DNA from: Arthrobacter sp. Leaf69
Lineage (GTDB): Bacteria > Actinomycetota > Actinomycetes > Actinomycetales > Micrococcaceae
Length of the DNA stretch: 64,000 nt
Direction of reading: 5' to 3'
Assembly: GCF_001422645.1 (NCBI RefSeq)
Contig: NZ_LMLR01000014.1
Span: 181,302-245,301 of the forward strand
Each line of letters opens with the position of its first letter. The first letter of the stretch is position 1. The notes under the pieces are model-generated. The model did not search any database. It was not told where the DNA came from and saw nothing but the letters and a program-made list of their open reading frames with translations. Positions 9,390-18,115 of this stretch are shown here, in pieces. The translations under genes and the position numbers were made by a program.

Positions 9390-9411
9390 GAGGTTTACTC
9401 GCCTCGTGGGC

Positions 9412-10062
9412 CTACTTGTTCAGCACCCCGTGCGTGAGGAACTCGGAAACGTGTCCGATTTCCTGCTGGTTGATGCCGTGCCACATCCCGGTGTAAAGCA
9501 CCTTGGTGAGCTTCACGTGCTTGCGCACCCAGCCCATGGTGAACTCGACCTTGTCCGGCGTGATCACCGGGTCCTGCTGGTCGCGGCCCCAGAACATCGG
9601 CACCGTCCCGTCCAGTTCCGCGTCGCGGAAGGCGGGGTCACCGTCGGCGTCGACGGCAAAACCGGACAGCCCGACGACGGCGGCGTAGTCGGCGGGCCGG
9701 CGCCGCAGCAGCGTGGTGGCCAAGGCCATCCCCATGGAAAAGCCCAGCAGCGTCACGGAAGGGTGGTTGGGCCGGACGGTATCGAGCCAGTTCTCCACGT
9801 ATGAGGCGGCATCGTTGACCGCGTCGAGGGAGTAGTCGATCGAGGCGGTCAGCGGGAACCACGTGAAGCCGGCCCCGGACACCATCGGAGCGCGCACCGA
9901 GGCCACCACGAATTCCTGCGGCAGCAGGTCCGCCAGGCTCAGGAGATCCTCTTCGTTGGCTCCGTAGCCGTGCAGCAGGACCAGGAGCGGTTTTCCGGCG
10001 CGCTCCTCTTCGGGCTTCGACCATAGGACAACGGGGGCGGGGAAGGCAGCGGCGTGAGTCAT
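9412..10062 (-). CDS. Phospholipase/carboxylesterase-type alpha/beta hydrolase
   Basis: Cytoplasmic serine esterase of 216 residues in the Abhydrolase_2 family (carboxylesterase/thioesterase type). The family opening VLLHGYGANEEDLLSLADLL is present. The triad is Ser109 in GFSMGMAL, Asp164 in QQDPVI and His195 in MWHGI. Most relatives have GFSQGG, so the second Gly of the nucleophile elbow is replaced here (GFSMGM). The start is ATG 10062; a longer frame reaching 10176 overlaps the divergent gene and lacks family similarity. Confidence 0.85.
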   Translation of the reverse strand: MTHAAAFPAPVVLWSKPEEERAGKPLLVLLHGYGANEEDLLSLADLLPQEFVVASVRAPMVSGAGFTWFPLTASIDYSLDAVNDAASYVENWLDTVRPNHPSVTLLGFSMGMALATTLLRRRPADYAAVVGLSGFAVDADGDPAFRDAELDGTVPMFWGRDQQDPVITPDKVEFTMGWVRKHVKLTKVLYTGMWHGINQQEIGHVSEFLTHGVLNK

Positions 10063-10077
10063 GGCTCCATTCTTACA

Positions 10078-10093
10078 GTTACCCGTTGGTAAC
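10078..10093. promoter_or_regulatory. Operator-like palindrome GTTACC-N4-GGTAAC
   Basis: Perfect 6-bp inverted repeat with a 4-bp spacer, between the start codons of two divergent hydrolase genes (10062 and about 10133). Its shape and place suggest a repressor operator acting on one or both. No regulator gene is adjacent. Confidence 0.4.
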
Positions 10094-10132
10094 AACCTAC
10101 GGTGGCGTAGCTTTGCAGGAACAGTGCACCAT

Positions 10133-11008
10133 ATGAAGGTGAGCGAAACCGAAGCCATGGAGAACACTCCAGACAATGCCGTGACCCACCCCTGGACCCG
10201 CTACGTGGCCATGGGGGATTCCTTCACGGAAGGCATCGGTGATCCCGAGCCGGCCAGTCCGGGGGGCCACCGGGGCTGGGCAGACCGTGTGGCCGAGGAG
10301 CTCAGCCGCGGCCACGAAGGCTTCGCCTACGCCAACCTGGCCGTCCGCGGCCGGCTCCTGCAACAGATCGTGGACCAGCAGCTTGCGCACTGCCTGTCCC
10401 TCCGGCCCGACCTCGTGACGCTCTCCGCCGGCGGGAACGACCTGATCCGTCCCGGTGGCGATCCAGATGCCCTGGCGGAAAAGCTGGACTCGGTGGTGCA
10501 GATCCTCACCCTGGCCGGCGCCACGGTGGTGCTGTTCAACGGCCCCGACACCGGTTCATCCGTGCTGGGGCGGGTGCGCAGCAAGGTGGCGATCTACAAC
10601 GAGAACCTCCGCACCGTCGCGGCGCGGCACGACGCCGTCATCGCGGACATGTGGTCCCTGCGGCAGCTGAACGATCCGCAGATGTGGGACGTGGACCGCC
10701 TGCACTTCTCCCCGTTGGGCCATCACACCATCGCGGCCATGGTCTTGGATTCCCTCAACGTCGAGCACACCCTGGAGCCGCTCTCCCCCAAGCCCCTCCC
10801 GCAGCAAAGCTGGCGGCAGGCGCGCTCCGGCGATCTGGTCTGGGCCCGCGAGTACTTTGTGCCGTGGGTGGTCCGCCGGCTCCGGCACCGCTCCTCCGGC
10901 GACGGCATCACGGCCAAACGTCCGCTCCCCGGGCCGGTCTTCGGCCCCGGGATGCCGCTCGGCTCGGGCGAGGGTCCGCCCGGCGCCGAAGAGCCAGTGC
11001 GCTCCTGA
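10133..11008 (+). CDS. SGNH/GDSL-family hydrolase
   Basis: Esterase- or lipase-like protein of the SGNH superfamily, about 291 residues. Block I is AMGDSFTEGIGD with the Ser nucleophile, block III is SAGGNDL with the catalytic Asn, and block V is DVDRLHFSPLGH with the Asp/His pair. No signal peptide is visible, so it is probably intracellular. A basic, Pro-rich tail of about 60 residues follows the domain. The start is uncertain: ATG 10133 or ATG 10157, neither with a strong ribosome-binding site. Confidence 0.85.
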   Translation: MKVSETEAMENTPDNAVTHPWTRYVAMGDSFTEGIGDPEPASPGGHRGWADRVAEELSRGHEGFAYANLAVRGRLLQQIVDQQLAHCLSLRPDLVTLSAGGNDLIRPGGDPDALAEKLDSVVQILTLAGATVVLFNGPDTGSSVLGRVRSKVAIYNENLRTVAARHDAVIADMWSLRQLNDPQMWDVDRLHFSPLGHHTIAAMVLDSLNVEHTLEPLSPKPLPQQSWRQARSGDLVWAREYFVPWVVRRLRHRSSGDGITAKRPLPGPVFGPGMPLGSGEGPPGAEEPVRS

Positions 11009-11126
11009 CCCCTGCCCTGAGTTCTAAGCTGCCCCGGCCGCGAGGCAGCCGGGCACGGCCGCGCGGGCACTGACGGATGGCCGCGGGCGTTAAGCTGGAA
11101 GGACACTTCCTGAGAGGCCCGGTGCT

Positions 11127-11678
11127 GTGAACAGTTTGTTCTTTTGGATCATCATTTTGTCATTCCTGATCCCGATGGCGATGCGCTACTACAAGAAGTC
11201 GGTGCGCGGACGGAACCGGGACCAGGGTATGCCGGGCGGCTACCCTGGCCAGTTCGGGCAGTTCCCGGGGGATGCTCCCGGAAACTACCCCGGCCAGCAG
11301 AACAAGCAGCCGCGTGACGGATTCACCCAACGGGACTACTACGGGGCCTTCGGCCAGCTGGGCGCTCCCCGGCAGCCCGCTCCCCCGGCAAACCAGCCGT
11401 ATGGCCAGCAGAATCCGGGGCAGCCGTACCCGGGCCAGCAGAATTCGGGCCAGCCGTACCCGGGGCAGCAGGCGTACCAGCCCCCGGTCCCCTACGAGGA
11501 CAGCCCCGACTACCCGGCCAACCAGCCCGGCCCCGCAGTGCCCCCGCCGCCGCCGTCACCGACGGCGCCGCAGGGATTCCGGGCGCGCAAGCTCGCGGAA
11601 CTGGACCAGCGCTACAGCGACGGCGACCTCACCATGGAGGACTACATGGCCCAGCGCGCCGAGATCATGAAGGGCTAA
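11127..11678 (+). CDS. Membrane-anchored protein with Gln/Pro-rich linker and SHOCT-like tail
   Basis: 183-residue protein of unknown function. The N-terminus is one hydrophobic anchor (NSLFFWIIILSFLIPMAMRY) followed by a basic stretch. The middle (about 35-145) is low-complexity, rich in Gly, Gln, Pro and Tyr, with repeated PYPGQQN-like units. The C-terminus (ARKLAELDQRYSDGDLTMED) matches the SHOCT pattern, a short helical oligomerisation motif. GTG 11127 has GAGAGG about 9 nt upstream. A strong terminator follows. Confidence 0.75.
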   Translation: MNSLFFWIIILSFLIPMAMRYYKKSVRGRNRDQGMPGGYPGQFGQFPGDAPGNYPGQQNKQPRDGFTQRDYYGAFGQLGAPRQPAPPANQPYGQQNPGQPYPGQQNSGQPYPGQQAYQPPVPYEDSPDYPANQPGPAVPPPPPSPTAPQGFRARKLAELDQRYSDGDLTMEDYMAQRAEIMKG

Positions 11679-11699
11679 CCGGCGCCACACCAACAAGGC

Positions 11700-11746
11700 C
11701 GACGAAAGGGGGCCCTGCAGCAGTGCTGCAGGGCCCCCTTTCGTCG
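11700..11746. terminator. Near-perfect 47-nt palindromic terminator
   Basis: 23-bp arms at 11700-11722 and 11724-11746. The left side carries GAAAGGGGG and the right side CCCCCTTTC, so it works both ways. It separates the SHOCT-like gene (stop 11678) from the convergent mmsA (stop 11756). Confidence 0.85.
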
Positions 11747-11755
11747 GGGCAGGCG

Positions 11756-13240
11756 TCAGTCGACCTGGGGGAAGCCGAGGTCGATCACGGAGGTGGACGG
11801 GTCCGGCCAGCGGGTAGTGACCACCTTGCCGCGGGTATAGAAGCGGATGCTCTCCGGGCCGTACATGTGGGTGTCACCAAAGAGCGAATTCTTCCAGCCG
11901 CCGAAGGAGAACGTGCCGACCGGGACGGGGATCGGCACGTTGACGCCCACCATGCCGGCCTCGACGTCGAACTCGAACTGCCGCGCGGCGCCGCCGTCCC
12001 GGGTGAAGATCGCCACGCCGTTGCCGAACTCGTTGTCGTTGACGAGCTTGACGGCGTCGGCGTAGGTCTCGACGCGGACCACGGACAGGACCGGGCCGAA
12101 GATCTCGTCGTCGTAGACCTTCATGCCGGGCTTGACGTGGTCAACCAGGCTGACGCCGATGAAGAAGCCGTTGGAGTCGAAGGCCTGGTCCCGGCCGTCC
12201 ACCACCACGGTGGCGCCTTCCTGGGCCGCGCCGGCGACGTAGGAGGCCACCTTGTCGCGGTGCTCGGCGGTGATGAGCGGGCCCATCTGTGATGCCGGGT
12301 CGGTGCCGGGGCCGATCTTGAGCGTGGCCATGCGGGTGCTGATCGCCTCGACCAGCTCATCGGCGATGTTTCCGACGGCCACCAGGACGCTGACCGCCAT
12401 GCAGCGCTCGCCCGCGGAGCCGTAGGCTGCCGAGACGGCTGCGTCGGCGGCCATGTTCAGGTCCGCATCCGGCAGGACCACCATGTGGTTCTTCGCCCCG
12501 CCCAGGGCCTGCACGCGCTTGCCGTGGTCGGCGGCGCGCTTGTAGATGGACTGGGCAATCGGCGTCGAGCCGACGAAGCTGATGGCCTTGACGTCGGGGT
12601 GCTCCAGCAGGACGTCCACGGCCTCCTTGTCGCCGTGGACCACGTTGAGCACACCGGCGGGCAGGCCGGCCTCGGCGAAGACCTCCGCGATGAAGATGGC
12701 CGAGGACGGGTCCTTTTCGCTGGGCTTGAGCAGCACGGTGTTGCCGCAGGCCAGGGCGCTGCCGATCATCCAGAGCGGCACCATGGCCGGAAAGTTGAAC
12801 GGCGTGATGCAGGCGACCACACCCACCGGCTGGCGCACCGAGTGGACGTCGACGCCGCCGGCCACCTGCTCGGAGCGCTCACCTTTGAGCATGTGGGACA
12901 GTCCGGTGGCGAACTCAATGTTCTCCAGGCCGCGGGTGATCTCGCCCTCGGCGTCGGAGAGGACCTTGCCGTGTTCGCTGGTCAGCAGGGCCGCCAGCTC
13001 GGGCCGGCGCTGCATCAGCAGTTCGCGGACCTTGAAGAAGATGTTGGTGCGCTTGGCGAGGCTGGTGGCGCGCCAGCCGGGCAGGGCGGCGCGGGCGGCC
13101 TGGATGGCCTCCTCGACGCGGGCGGCGGAGGCCAGCGCCACCTCTTTCTCCTGCTCTCCGGTGGCCGGGTTGAAGACCGGCCCGTAGCGCTCGGCGTCGG
13201 AAATCAGGGCGCCGTTGATGAAGTGCGGAATGCGTTCCAT
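11756..13240 (-). CDS. mmsA: CoA-acylating methylmalonate-semialdehyde dehydrogenase
   Basis: Converts methylmalonate semialdehyde (and malonate semialdehyde) with NAD and CoA to propionyl-CoA or acetyl-CoA, the last step of valine and myo-inositol degradation. The 494 residues form a full aldehyde dehydrogenase fold: ITPFNFPAMVPLWM near 145-158, the MmsA-type LGGAKNH in place of the usual general-base ELGGK motif near 246-252, and catalytic Cys280 in GSAGERCMA. ATG 13240 fits the family; the longer open frame is a shadow of the mmsB sequence. It lies 73 nt downstream of mmsB on the same strand. Confidence 0.92.
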   Translation of the reverse strand: MERIPHFINGALISDAERYGPVFNPATGEQEKEVALASAARVEEAIQAARAALPGWRATSLAKRTNIFFKVRELLMQRRPELAALLTSEHGKVLSDAEGEITRGLENIEFATGLSHMLKGERSEQVAGGVDVHSVRQPVGVVACITPFNFPAMVPLWMIGSALACGNTVLLKPSEKDPSSAIFIAEVFAEAGLPAGVLNVVHGDKEAVDVLLEHPDVKAISFVGSTPIAQSIYKRAADHGKRVQALGGAKNHMVVLPDADLNMAADAAVSAAYGSAGERCMAVSVLVAVGNIADELVEAISTRMATLKIGPGTDPASQMGPLITAEHRDKVASYVAGAAQEGATVVVDGRDQAFDSNGFFIGVSLVDHVKPGMKVYDDEIFGPVLSVVRVETYADAVKLVNDNEFGNGVAIFTRDGGAARQFEFDVEAGMVGVNVPIPVPVGTFSFGGWKNSLFGDTHMYGPESIRFYTRGKVVTTRWPDPSTSVIDLGFPQVD

Positions 13241-13313
13241 GGGGTATGTCTCTTTCGTGGTGCTGTGTACGGGGCCGCGGCGGGGCCGCTTTGCGGGGAA
13301 CTGGCAGGGGCGG

Positions 13314-14216
13314 CTATTTGGCGGCGTCGAGGGAGCCGTCCACCAGCTTGACGATCGCGGAGCAGTCCGTGCCGGACTGGCCGGAGTCGATGAGGCGCTG
13401 GAAAAGCTGCTGGACGTGCTCGCCGATTTCCAGCGGGGTGCCGGTGTCCCGTGCGGCGCTGATGGCGAGTCCGATGTCCTTGTTCGCCAGCTCGGTGGTG
13501 AATGTCGGGGCGAAATCATTGTTGGAGGCCGCGGTGGGAACCACGCCGGCGACCGGGTACCACGTGCGCAGCGCCCAGCTGTCGCCGGAGGAGACCGAAG
13601 CGATGTCCCAGAAGACCTGCTTGTCCAGCCCGAGCCGGTCGGCCAGGACAGCGCCTTCCGCCGTGGAGGCCAGGTTGATGAAGAGCATGAGGTTGTTGCA
13701 GATCTTTGCGGCCTGGCCGGTGGTGGCGCCGCCGGTCGGGATGATGTTGGCGGCCATCGGCTTGATGTATTCGGTGGCCTCGGCCACGGCGCCGGCCTCG
13801 CCGCCGATCATGAACGTCAGGGTGGCGGCCTTCGCGCCGCTCATGCCGCCGGACACCGGGGCGTCGACGAAGCGGAAGCCGGCGGCCGCCGCGGCGTCGT
13901 GCAGGGCCTGGGCGGAGGCGATGTCGATGGTGGAGGAGTCCACCAGCAGCGTGCGCGTGTCGGCGAGGGCCAGGACGCCGTTGTCGCCGAGGTAAACGGC
14001 GCGGGCGTGCTCGCCCTTCGGGAGCATGGTGAAGACGACGTCGGCCCCGTCCACGGCGTCGGCGATGCTTCGGGCAGGCTTCACGCCGCCTGCCTCCGCG
14101 GCGGCTACGGCCTCCGCGTTGAGGTCGAATCCGCGGAGGTCGTGGCCTGCCTTGGCGAGATTCACCGACATGGACCCGCCCATGTTCCCCAGTCCGATCC
14201 AAGCGATTACTGCCAT
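13314..14216 (-). CDS. mmsB: 3-hydroxyisobutyrate dehydrogenase
   Basis: Oxidises 3-hydroxyisobutyrate to methylmalonate semialdehyde with NAD, the step before MmsA in valine breakdown. The 300 residues show the Rossmann motif GLGNMGGSM at 8-16, the substrate loop DAPVSGG at 118-124 and catalytic Lys171 in GQAAKICNN. ATG 14216 is preceded by AAAGGAG at good spacing. Being first, it and mmsA form a two-gene operon; the divergent LysR gene is the probable regulator. Confidence 0.9.
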   Translation of the reverse strand: MAVIAWIGLGNMGGSMSVNLAKAGHDLRGFDLNAEAVAAAEAGGVKPARSIADAVDGADVVFTMLPKGEHARAVYLGDNGVLALADTRTLLVDSSTIDIASAQALHDAAAAAGFRFVDAPVSGGMSGAKAATLTFMIGGEAGAVAEATEYIKPMAANIIPTGGATTGQAAKICNNLMLFINLASTAEGAVLADRLGLDKQVFWDIASVSSGDSWALRTWYPVAGVVPTAASNNDFAPTFTTELANKDIGLAISAARDTGTPLEIGEHVQQLFQRLIDSGQSGTDCSAIVKLVDGSLDAAK

Positions 14217-14363
14217 GGCATAAGCTCCTTTGCTTTGCGTCGTGCGGTGCGTCTTTGCTGCGCTGTTTGCGGTACGCGGTGCGTGTGCTCCGGCTGTCCG
14301 CCGGATCGTCCGTGTCAAGCATCACACCCTGTTACAGTGCAATCAAGGGAAAAATTTACAGAT

Positions 14364-14387
14364 GGTATGTGCATGGATGCACATACC
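14364..14387. promoter_or_regulatory. Perfect 24-bp palindrome, probable operator for LysR/mmsBA
   Basis: GGTATGTGCAT and its exact complement ATGCACATACC flank a 2-bp spacer. It lies 20 nt before the LysR start (14407) and about 150 bp upstream of the divergent mmsB start. This fits an autoregulatory site for the LysR protein. It is longer and more perfect than a typical T-N11-A box. Confidence 0.6.
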
Positions 14388-14406
14388 TGGATCCAGAGGA
14401 GTTCTT

Positions 14407-15312
14407 GTGGACGTGAGGCGGCTTCCGAGTCCGGATGATCTGCTGATCCTGCTGACCGTCGCCCGGCTGGGCAGGTTCAATGCGGTGGCCGAGACCCTCG
14501 GCACCACCCACACCACCATCTCCCGGCGGATCCTGGCCCTGGACAAACAATTGGGCGGACGCACCCTGGAGCGCAGCCCGCACGGCTGGGAACTCACCGA
14601 TCTCGGAAACGAGGCAGTGGCCGCCGCCGAGGCGATCGAGGGAACCCTTGGCGCGCTGAGCAACCGGATCGCGCAGTCCGAAGATGCACTCTCGGGCCTG
14701 GTCCGTATCAGCACCCCCGACGGCTTCGGCGCCGGGTTCGTTGCGCCGGCCCTCGTGCGGCTGCAGCGGCAGCACCCGATGCTCAACGTCGAAATGCTCA
14801 GCGCCACCCGCAAGGTCAGCCAGAACCGCTCCGGAGTGGACCTCGAAGTGGTGGTGGGCAACCTGGACGTCAGCAATGCGCAGACGATTTTCCTGTCCAA
14901 CTATTTCCTGCGGCTCTATGCGAGCCCGCAGTACACCCGGGAACACGGACTGCCGGAGACGCTCGACGACGTCCGGCAGCACGGTTTTGTCTCCTACGTG
15001 GAGTCGGCGCTGCAGGTCGCGGAACTGGGCCACCGTTCCACCCAGCTTCCCGTCCCGCGGTCCAGCTTCCAGGCCACCAGCATCTTTGCCCAGTTGGAGG
15101 CCGTCCGGCGCGGCGCCGGGATCGGCCTGCTGCCCAATTTCCTGGTGGCCGGTGACCCCGCGTTCCTTCCGGTACTGCCGGACGACTTCCAACGCCAGCT
15201 GCCCATCTGGGCGGTGGCACGCGCGGAATCACTGCGCTCGGCCCCCGTCCAGGCTGTCCTCGAGACCATCCGGACCGAGATTTCCACCCGCCAGGCAGTC
15301 TTGGCAGGCTGA
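14407..15312 (+). CDS. LysR-family transcriptional regulator
   Basis: 301-residue LysR-type regulator. The N-terminal winged helix is LLILLTVARLGRFNAVAETL followed by THTTISRRILALDKQLG, the recognition helix. An effector-binding domain occupies about residues 95-295. The start is GTG 14407 with AGAGGA just upstream; earlier in-frame starts would run through the palindromic operator. It is divergent from mmsB-mmsA, so it probably controls valine or 3-hydroxyisobutyrate catabolism; the effector is unknown. Confidence 0.88.
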   Translation: MDVRRLPSPDDLLILLTVARLGRFNAVAETLGTTHTTISRRILALDKQLGGRTLERSPHGWELTDLGNEAVAAAEAIEGTLGALSNRIAQSEDALSGLVRISTPDGFGAGFVAPALVRLQRQHPMLNVEMLSATRKVSQNRSGVDLEVVVGNLDVSNAQTIFLSNYFLRLYASPQYTREHGLPETLDDVRQHGFVSYVESALQVAELGHRSTQLPVPRSSFQATSIFAQLEAVRRGAGIGLLPNFLVAGDPAFLPVLPDDFQRQLPIWAVARAESLRSAPVQAVLETIRTEISTRQAVLAG

Positions 15313-15342
15313 GCTGTCGCGGCGGCGCCCCGATCCGGAGAT

Positions 15343-15810
15343 TCAGGAGTCGGCTAGTCCCTCATAGGTGGTCCAGAAGTCGGCCATGGAGCGGGGCTGA
15401 CCCAAGAGCAGCGCTTCAAGGTAAAGAAGGTGTGTGTGCCAGCCAGGCAGGTAGTCGGCGGCCTGGTTTCCGAGCCCTTCGTGCTGCAACGCCAAGTGTG
15501 TTGGCCCACCGGCGGGGGTGAGCACAATCCTCACTCGCGAGAGTGGTTCGTCTGGGAACTCCCACGTCATGCCAAGAATCCGCTCCGGTTCACACTCCTG
15601 AATACGGCTGCTGCAGAAATAGCCTTCGGCATGCTGAATCGTGATGGCGTTACCGACGAGGAAGCTCCCAGAAGTCAGCTGACCCAGCCAGCGAGGCAAC
15701 GCCTCAGAGTCGGTGAGCCCCCACCAGATGCGCTCCGGGGGCGCGGCCATGGACCAGTTGTGGGTCAACCGCCTGTCCGCAGCATCGAGCGACTTGTTGA
15801 TGATTGGCAT
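15343..15810 (-). CDS. SRPBCC (START/AHSA1-like) protein
   Basis: 155-residue single-domain protein. The pattern MAAPPERIWWGLTDSEALPR, WLGQLTSG, RILGMTWEFPD and LQHEGLG is typical of AHSA1-type START domains, which bind hydrophobic ligands or act as chaperone-like proteins. No enzymatic residues are recognisable. Codon use stands out: third positions are often A or T (CCA, TCT, GGT, CTA, CTT) compared with neighbours. It is convergent with the LysR gene 30 bp away. Confidence 0.75.
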   Translation of the reverse strand: MPIINKSLDAADRRLTHNWSMAAPPERIWWGLTDSEALPRWLGQLTSGSFLVGNAITIQHAEGYFCSSRIQECEPERILGMTWEFPDEPLSRVRIVLTPAGGPTHLALQHEGLGNQAADYLPGWHTHLLYLEALLLGQPRSMADFWTTYEGLADS

Positions 15811-15873
15811 AACCGGAGCCTAGCGCAGCGCTGGGTCCCTGCCGCAGGAGCGGCCAGCAGCCCGGACAGCACG

Positions 15874-15922
15874 AACGGCAACAGCCCGGGTCCCGCAGTG
15901 CGGGGCCCGGGCTGTTGCCGTT
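15874..15922. terminator. Terminator hairpin downstream of the MFS gene
   Basis: 17-bp perfect arms AACGGCAACAGCCCGGG (15874-15890) and its complement (15906-15922). It lies 20 nt past the MFS stop, before the START-like gene. Confidence 0.75.
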
Positions 15923-15941
15923 GATTCGTCGTTACCCGTAC

Positions 15942-17324
15942 CTACTTCTTGGAAGCGGCAAGCAGGTCCGCGGTGCCCTGGGCATCGGCGGCGTCGACGT
16001 CGTGCAGGGAGATGCCGCGGGTTTCCTTGAGGAAGAACACGGCCACCATCGTGACCACACAGGCGCCGAGGAGATAGATGGCCACCGGAACGGAGGACTT
16101 GTACTGGCTCAGCAGAGCGACAGCGATGATCGGGGCCATCGAACCAGCCACGATCGAGGTGACCTGGTAGCCCAGCGAGACGCCGGAGTAGCGCATCCGG
16201 GTCGGGAACATTTCAGCCATGATGGCCGGCTGGCCGGCGTACATGAGCGAGTGGAACAGCAGACCGATGGTGATCGCCGCGAGGATGACGAGGTCGTTCT
16301 TGGTGTCCATCATCGGGAAGGCGAAGAAGCCCCAGGTGCCGCCGAGGACAGCGCCGGCCATGTAGACCGGCTTGCGGCCGACGTTGTCGGAGAGCTTGCC
16401 GACCATGGGGATCACGGCGAAGTGGATGAAGTGCGCCACCAGCAGCAGGAGGAGGATGCGGGAGGTGTCCGTCTGCACGATGACCTTCAGGTACGTAATG
16501 GAGAACGTGACCACGAGGTAGTAGAGGATGTTCTCCGCGAAGCGCAGGCCCATCGCGGTGAAGACGCCACGGGGGTAGCGGCGGAATACTTCGCCGACGC
16601 CGTAGCCCTTCTTCTCAACGGTGACTTCCTTCTGGGCCTCCAGGAAGATGGGGGCGTCAGTGACCTTGGTCCGGATGTAGTAGCCCACCAGCACGATCAC
16701 GGCGGAGAGCCAGAAGGCCACACGCCAGCCCCAGCTGAGGAAATCGGCGGAAGACAGGGTGGCGGACAGAGTGAACAGCACACCGGTGGCGAGCAGGTTG
16801 CCCAGCGGAACGGCCGACTGCGGCCACGCGGCCCAGAAACCGCGGGACTTGCTGGGGCTGTGCTCGGCCACGAGCAGGACAGCGCCGCCCCACTCGCCGC
16901 CGACGGCGAAGCCCTGGGCGAAGCGCAGGAAGACCAGGAGGGCCGGAGCCCAGTAGCCGATCTGCTGGAAGGTGGGCAGGCAGCCCATCAGGAACGTGGA
17001 GACACCCACCAGGATGATGCTGAGCTGGAGCAGCTGCTTGCGGCCGAACTTGTCGCCGAAGTGGCCGAAGACGATGCCGCCGATCGGGCGGGCGATGAAG
17101 CCGACAGCGTAGGTCAGGAACGCGGCGATGATGCCGTCCAGCTCCGTGCCCGAATTCGGGAAGAAGATCTTGCCGAAGACGAGGGTCGCCGCGGAGGCGT
17201 AGAGGAAGAACTCATACCACTCGACAACGGTGCCGGCCATGGAGGCCGTTACTACTTTCTTGAGGCCTGACGCTTTGACGTCTTCCTCTTCCGGCCGCCT
17301 GGCGGCAGCGTTTTGCGTACTCAT
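15942..17324 (-). CDS. MFS transporter, metabolite:H+ symporter (MHS) type
   Basis: 460-residue permease with 12 predicted membrane helices, of the MHS subfamily that includes ProP, ShiA and YhjE. Subfamily motifs are visible: MAGTVVEWYEFFLYASAATL at helix 1, the loop 2-3 signature GGIVFGHFGDKFGRK, and LRFAQGFAVGGEWGGAVLL in helix 4. Substrate is probably an organic acid or osmolyte but cannot be assigned. ATG 17324 has AAAGGAG upstream. Monocistronic, with its own terminator. Confidence 0.85.
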   Translation of the reverse strand: MSTQNAAARRPEEEDVKASGLKKVVTASMAGTVVEWYEFFLYASAATLVFGKIFFPNSGTELDGIIAAFLTYAVGFIARPIGGIVFGHFGDKFGRKQLLQLSIILVGVSTFLMGCLPTFQQIGYWAPALLVFLRFAQGFAVGGEWGGAVLLVAEHSPSKSRGFWAAWPQSAVPLGNLLATGVLFTLSATLSSADFLSWGWRVAFWLSAVIVLVGYYIRTKVTDAPIFLEAQKEVTVEKKGYGVGEVFRRYPRGVFTAMGLRFAENILYYLVVTFSITYLKVIVQTDTSRILLLLLVAHFIHFAVIPMVGKLSDNVGRKPVYMAGAVLGGTWGFFAFPMMDTKNDLVILAAITIGLLFHSLMYAGQPAIMAEMFPTRMRYSGVSLGYQVTSIVAGSMAPIIAVALLSQYKSSVPVAIYLLGACVVTMVAVFFLKETRGISLHDVDAADAQGTADLLAASKK

Positions 17325-17485
17325 TTCGACTCCTTTGGCGTCTCCGTCGACACCCTATGGACCTCTGGGCAATGGATACCTGTGATGTGTGACACGGGCA
17401 TCATTCTCAACGAGTATGGACGCTCAAGCCCCGGGCCTCAACGGCCATTAGTGCAGAGCGCATCTGCAAAAATGCACAACCGGGC

Positions 17486-18025
17486 TCATTCCCCGACGCT
17501 TCCGTCCACTGATTCGCGCAGGAGATCGGCATGGCCGTTGTGCCGGGCGTACTCCTCGATCATGTGGCACATAATCCAGCGCAGGCTTGGCACCCCGCCG
17601 TCGGACCATGCACGCCTGGCCAGCGAGTCCAGACCTCCCCCGGCCAGGGTCTCGGCCACGAGGGAGCGCGAGCGCTCGACGGCGTCCTGCCAGCGTCCGC
17701 GGAGGTCGTCGGCGGAGTCCTCGGCGGCGGAGTCAAACTCCCAGTCGGGCTGCGCCTTCCAATCCACCGCGTTCCACGACGGCTGCCGGTCCTGCCCATG
17801 CAACGAGTGGGAGAACCAGCTGTCCTCCACATAGGTCATATGCTTCAGCAGCCCGCCCAGGGTCAAGGTGGAGACGGCGGTCTTCGCGCCCAGGGCGGCG
17901 GCATCAAGGCCGGCGCACTTCCACTCCAGGGTGGCCCGCTGGTAGTCGAGGAAACCCAGGAGTGTGGCGGCCTCATCGGCCGCAAGGGGAGGTTCCGGAC
18001 GTCCCTGTTCATCGATGGTGATCAT
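17486..18025 (-). CDS. DinB/DUF664-like protein
   Basis: 179-residue four-helix-bundle protein of the DinB/YfiT superfamily. The three-His metal site is recognisable: His in LGGLLKHMTYVEDSWF and two in HMIEEYARHNGHADLLRE. Related proteins include mycothiol-dependent enzymes, but members of this branch are mostly uncharacterised. ATG 18025 fits the family; an open extension to 18100 looks non-coding. Confidence 0.8.
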   Translation of the reverse strand: MITIDEQGRPEPPLAADEAATLLGFLDYQRATLEWKCAGLDAAALGAKTAVSTLTLGGLLKHMTYVEDSWFSHSLHGQDRQPSWNAVDWKAQPDWEFDSAAEDSADDLRGRWQDAVERSRSLVAETLAGGGLDSLARRAWSDGGVPSLRWIMCHMIEEYARHNGHADLLRESVDGSVGE

Positions 18026-18115
18026 GCGCCGTGAGCCTACCGGCGGACTCGCGTCAGTGGAAGTCCGGGCCCGACGCTGTTCTGCCGGCCGGTCACGCAA
18101 AGGCCCGCCGCCCGC

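Noticed and set aside
13241..13519. N-terminal extension of MmsA to 13519
   Set aside because: The extra 93 residues are a low-complexity shadow of mmsB; MERIPHFING is the family start.
14295..14325. TTGACA-like -35 for mmsB on the minus strand near 14312
   Set aside because: No plausible -10 at 16-18 nt spacing, so not reported as a promoter.
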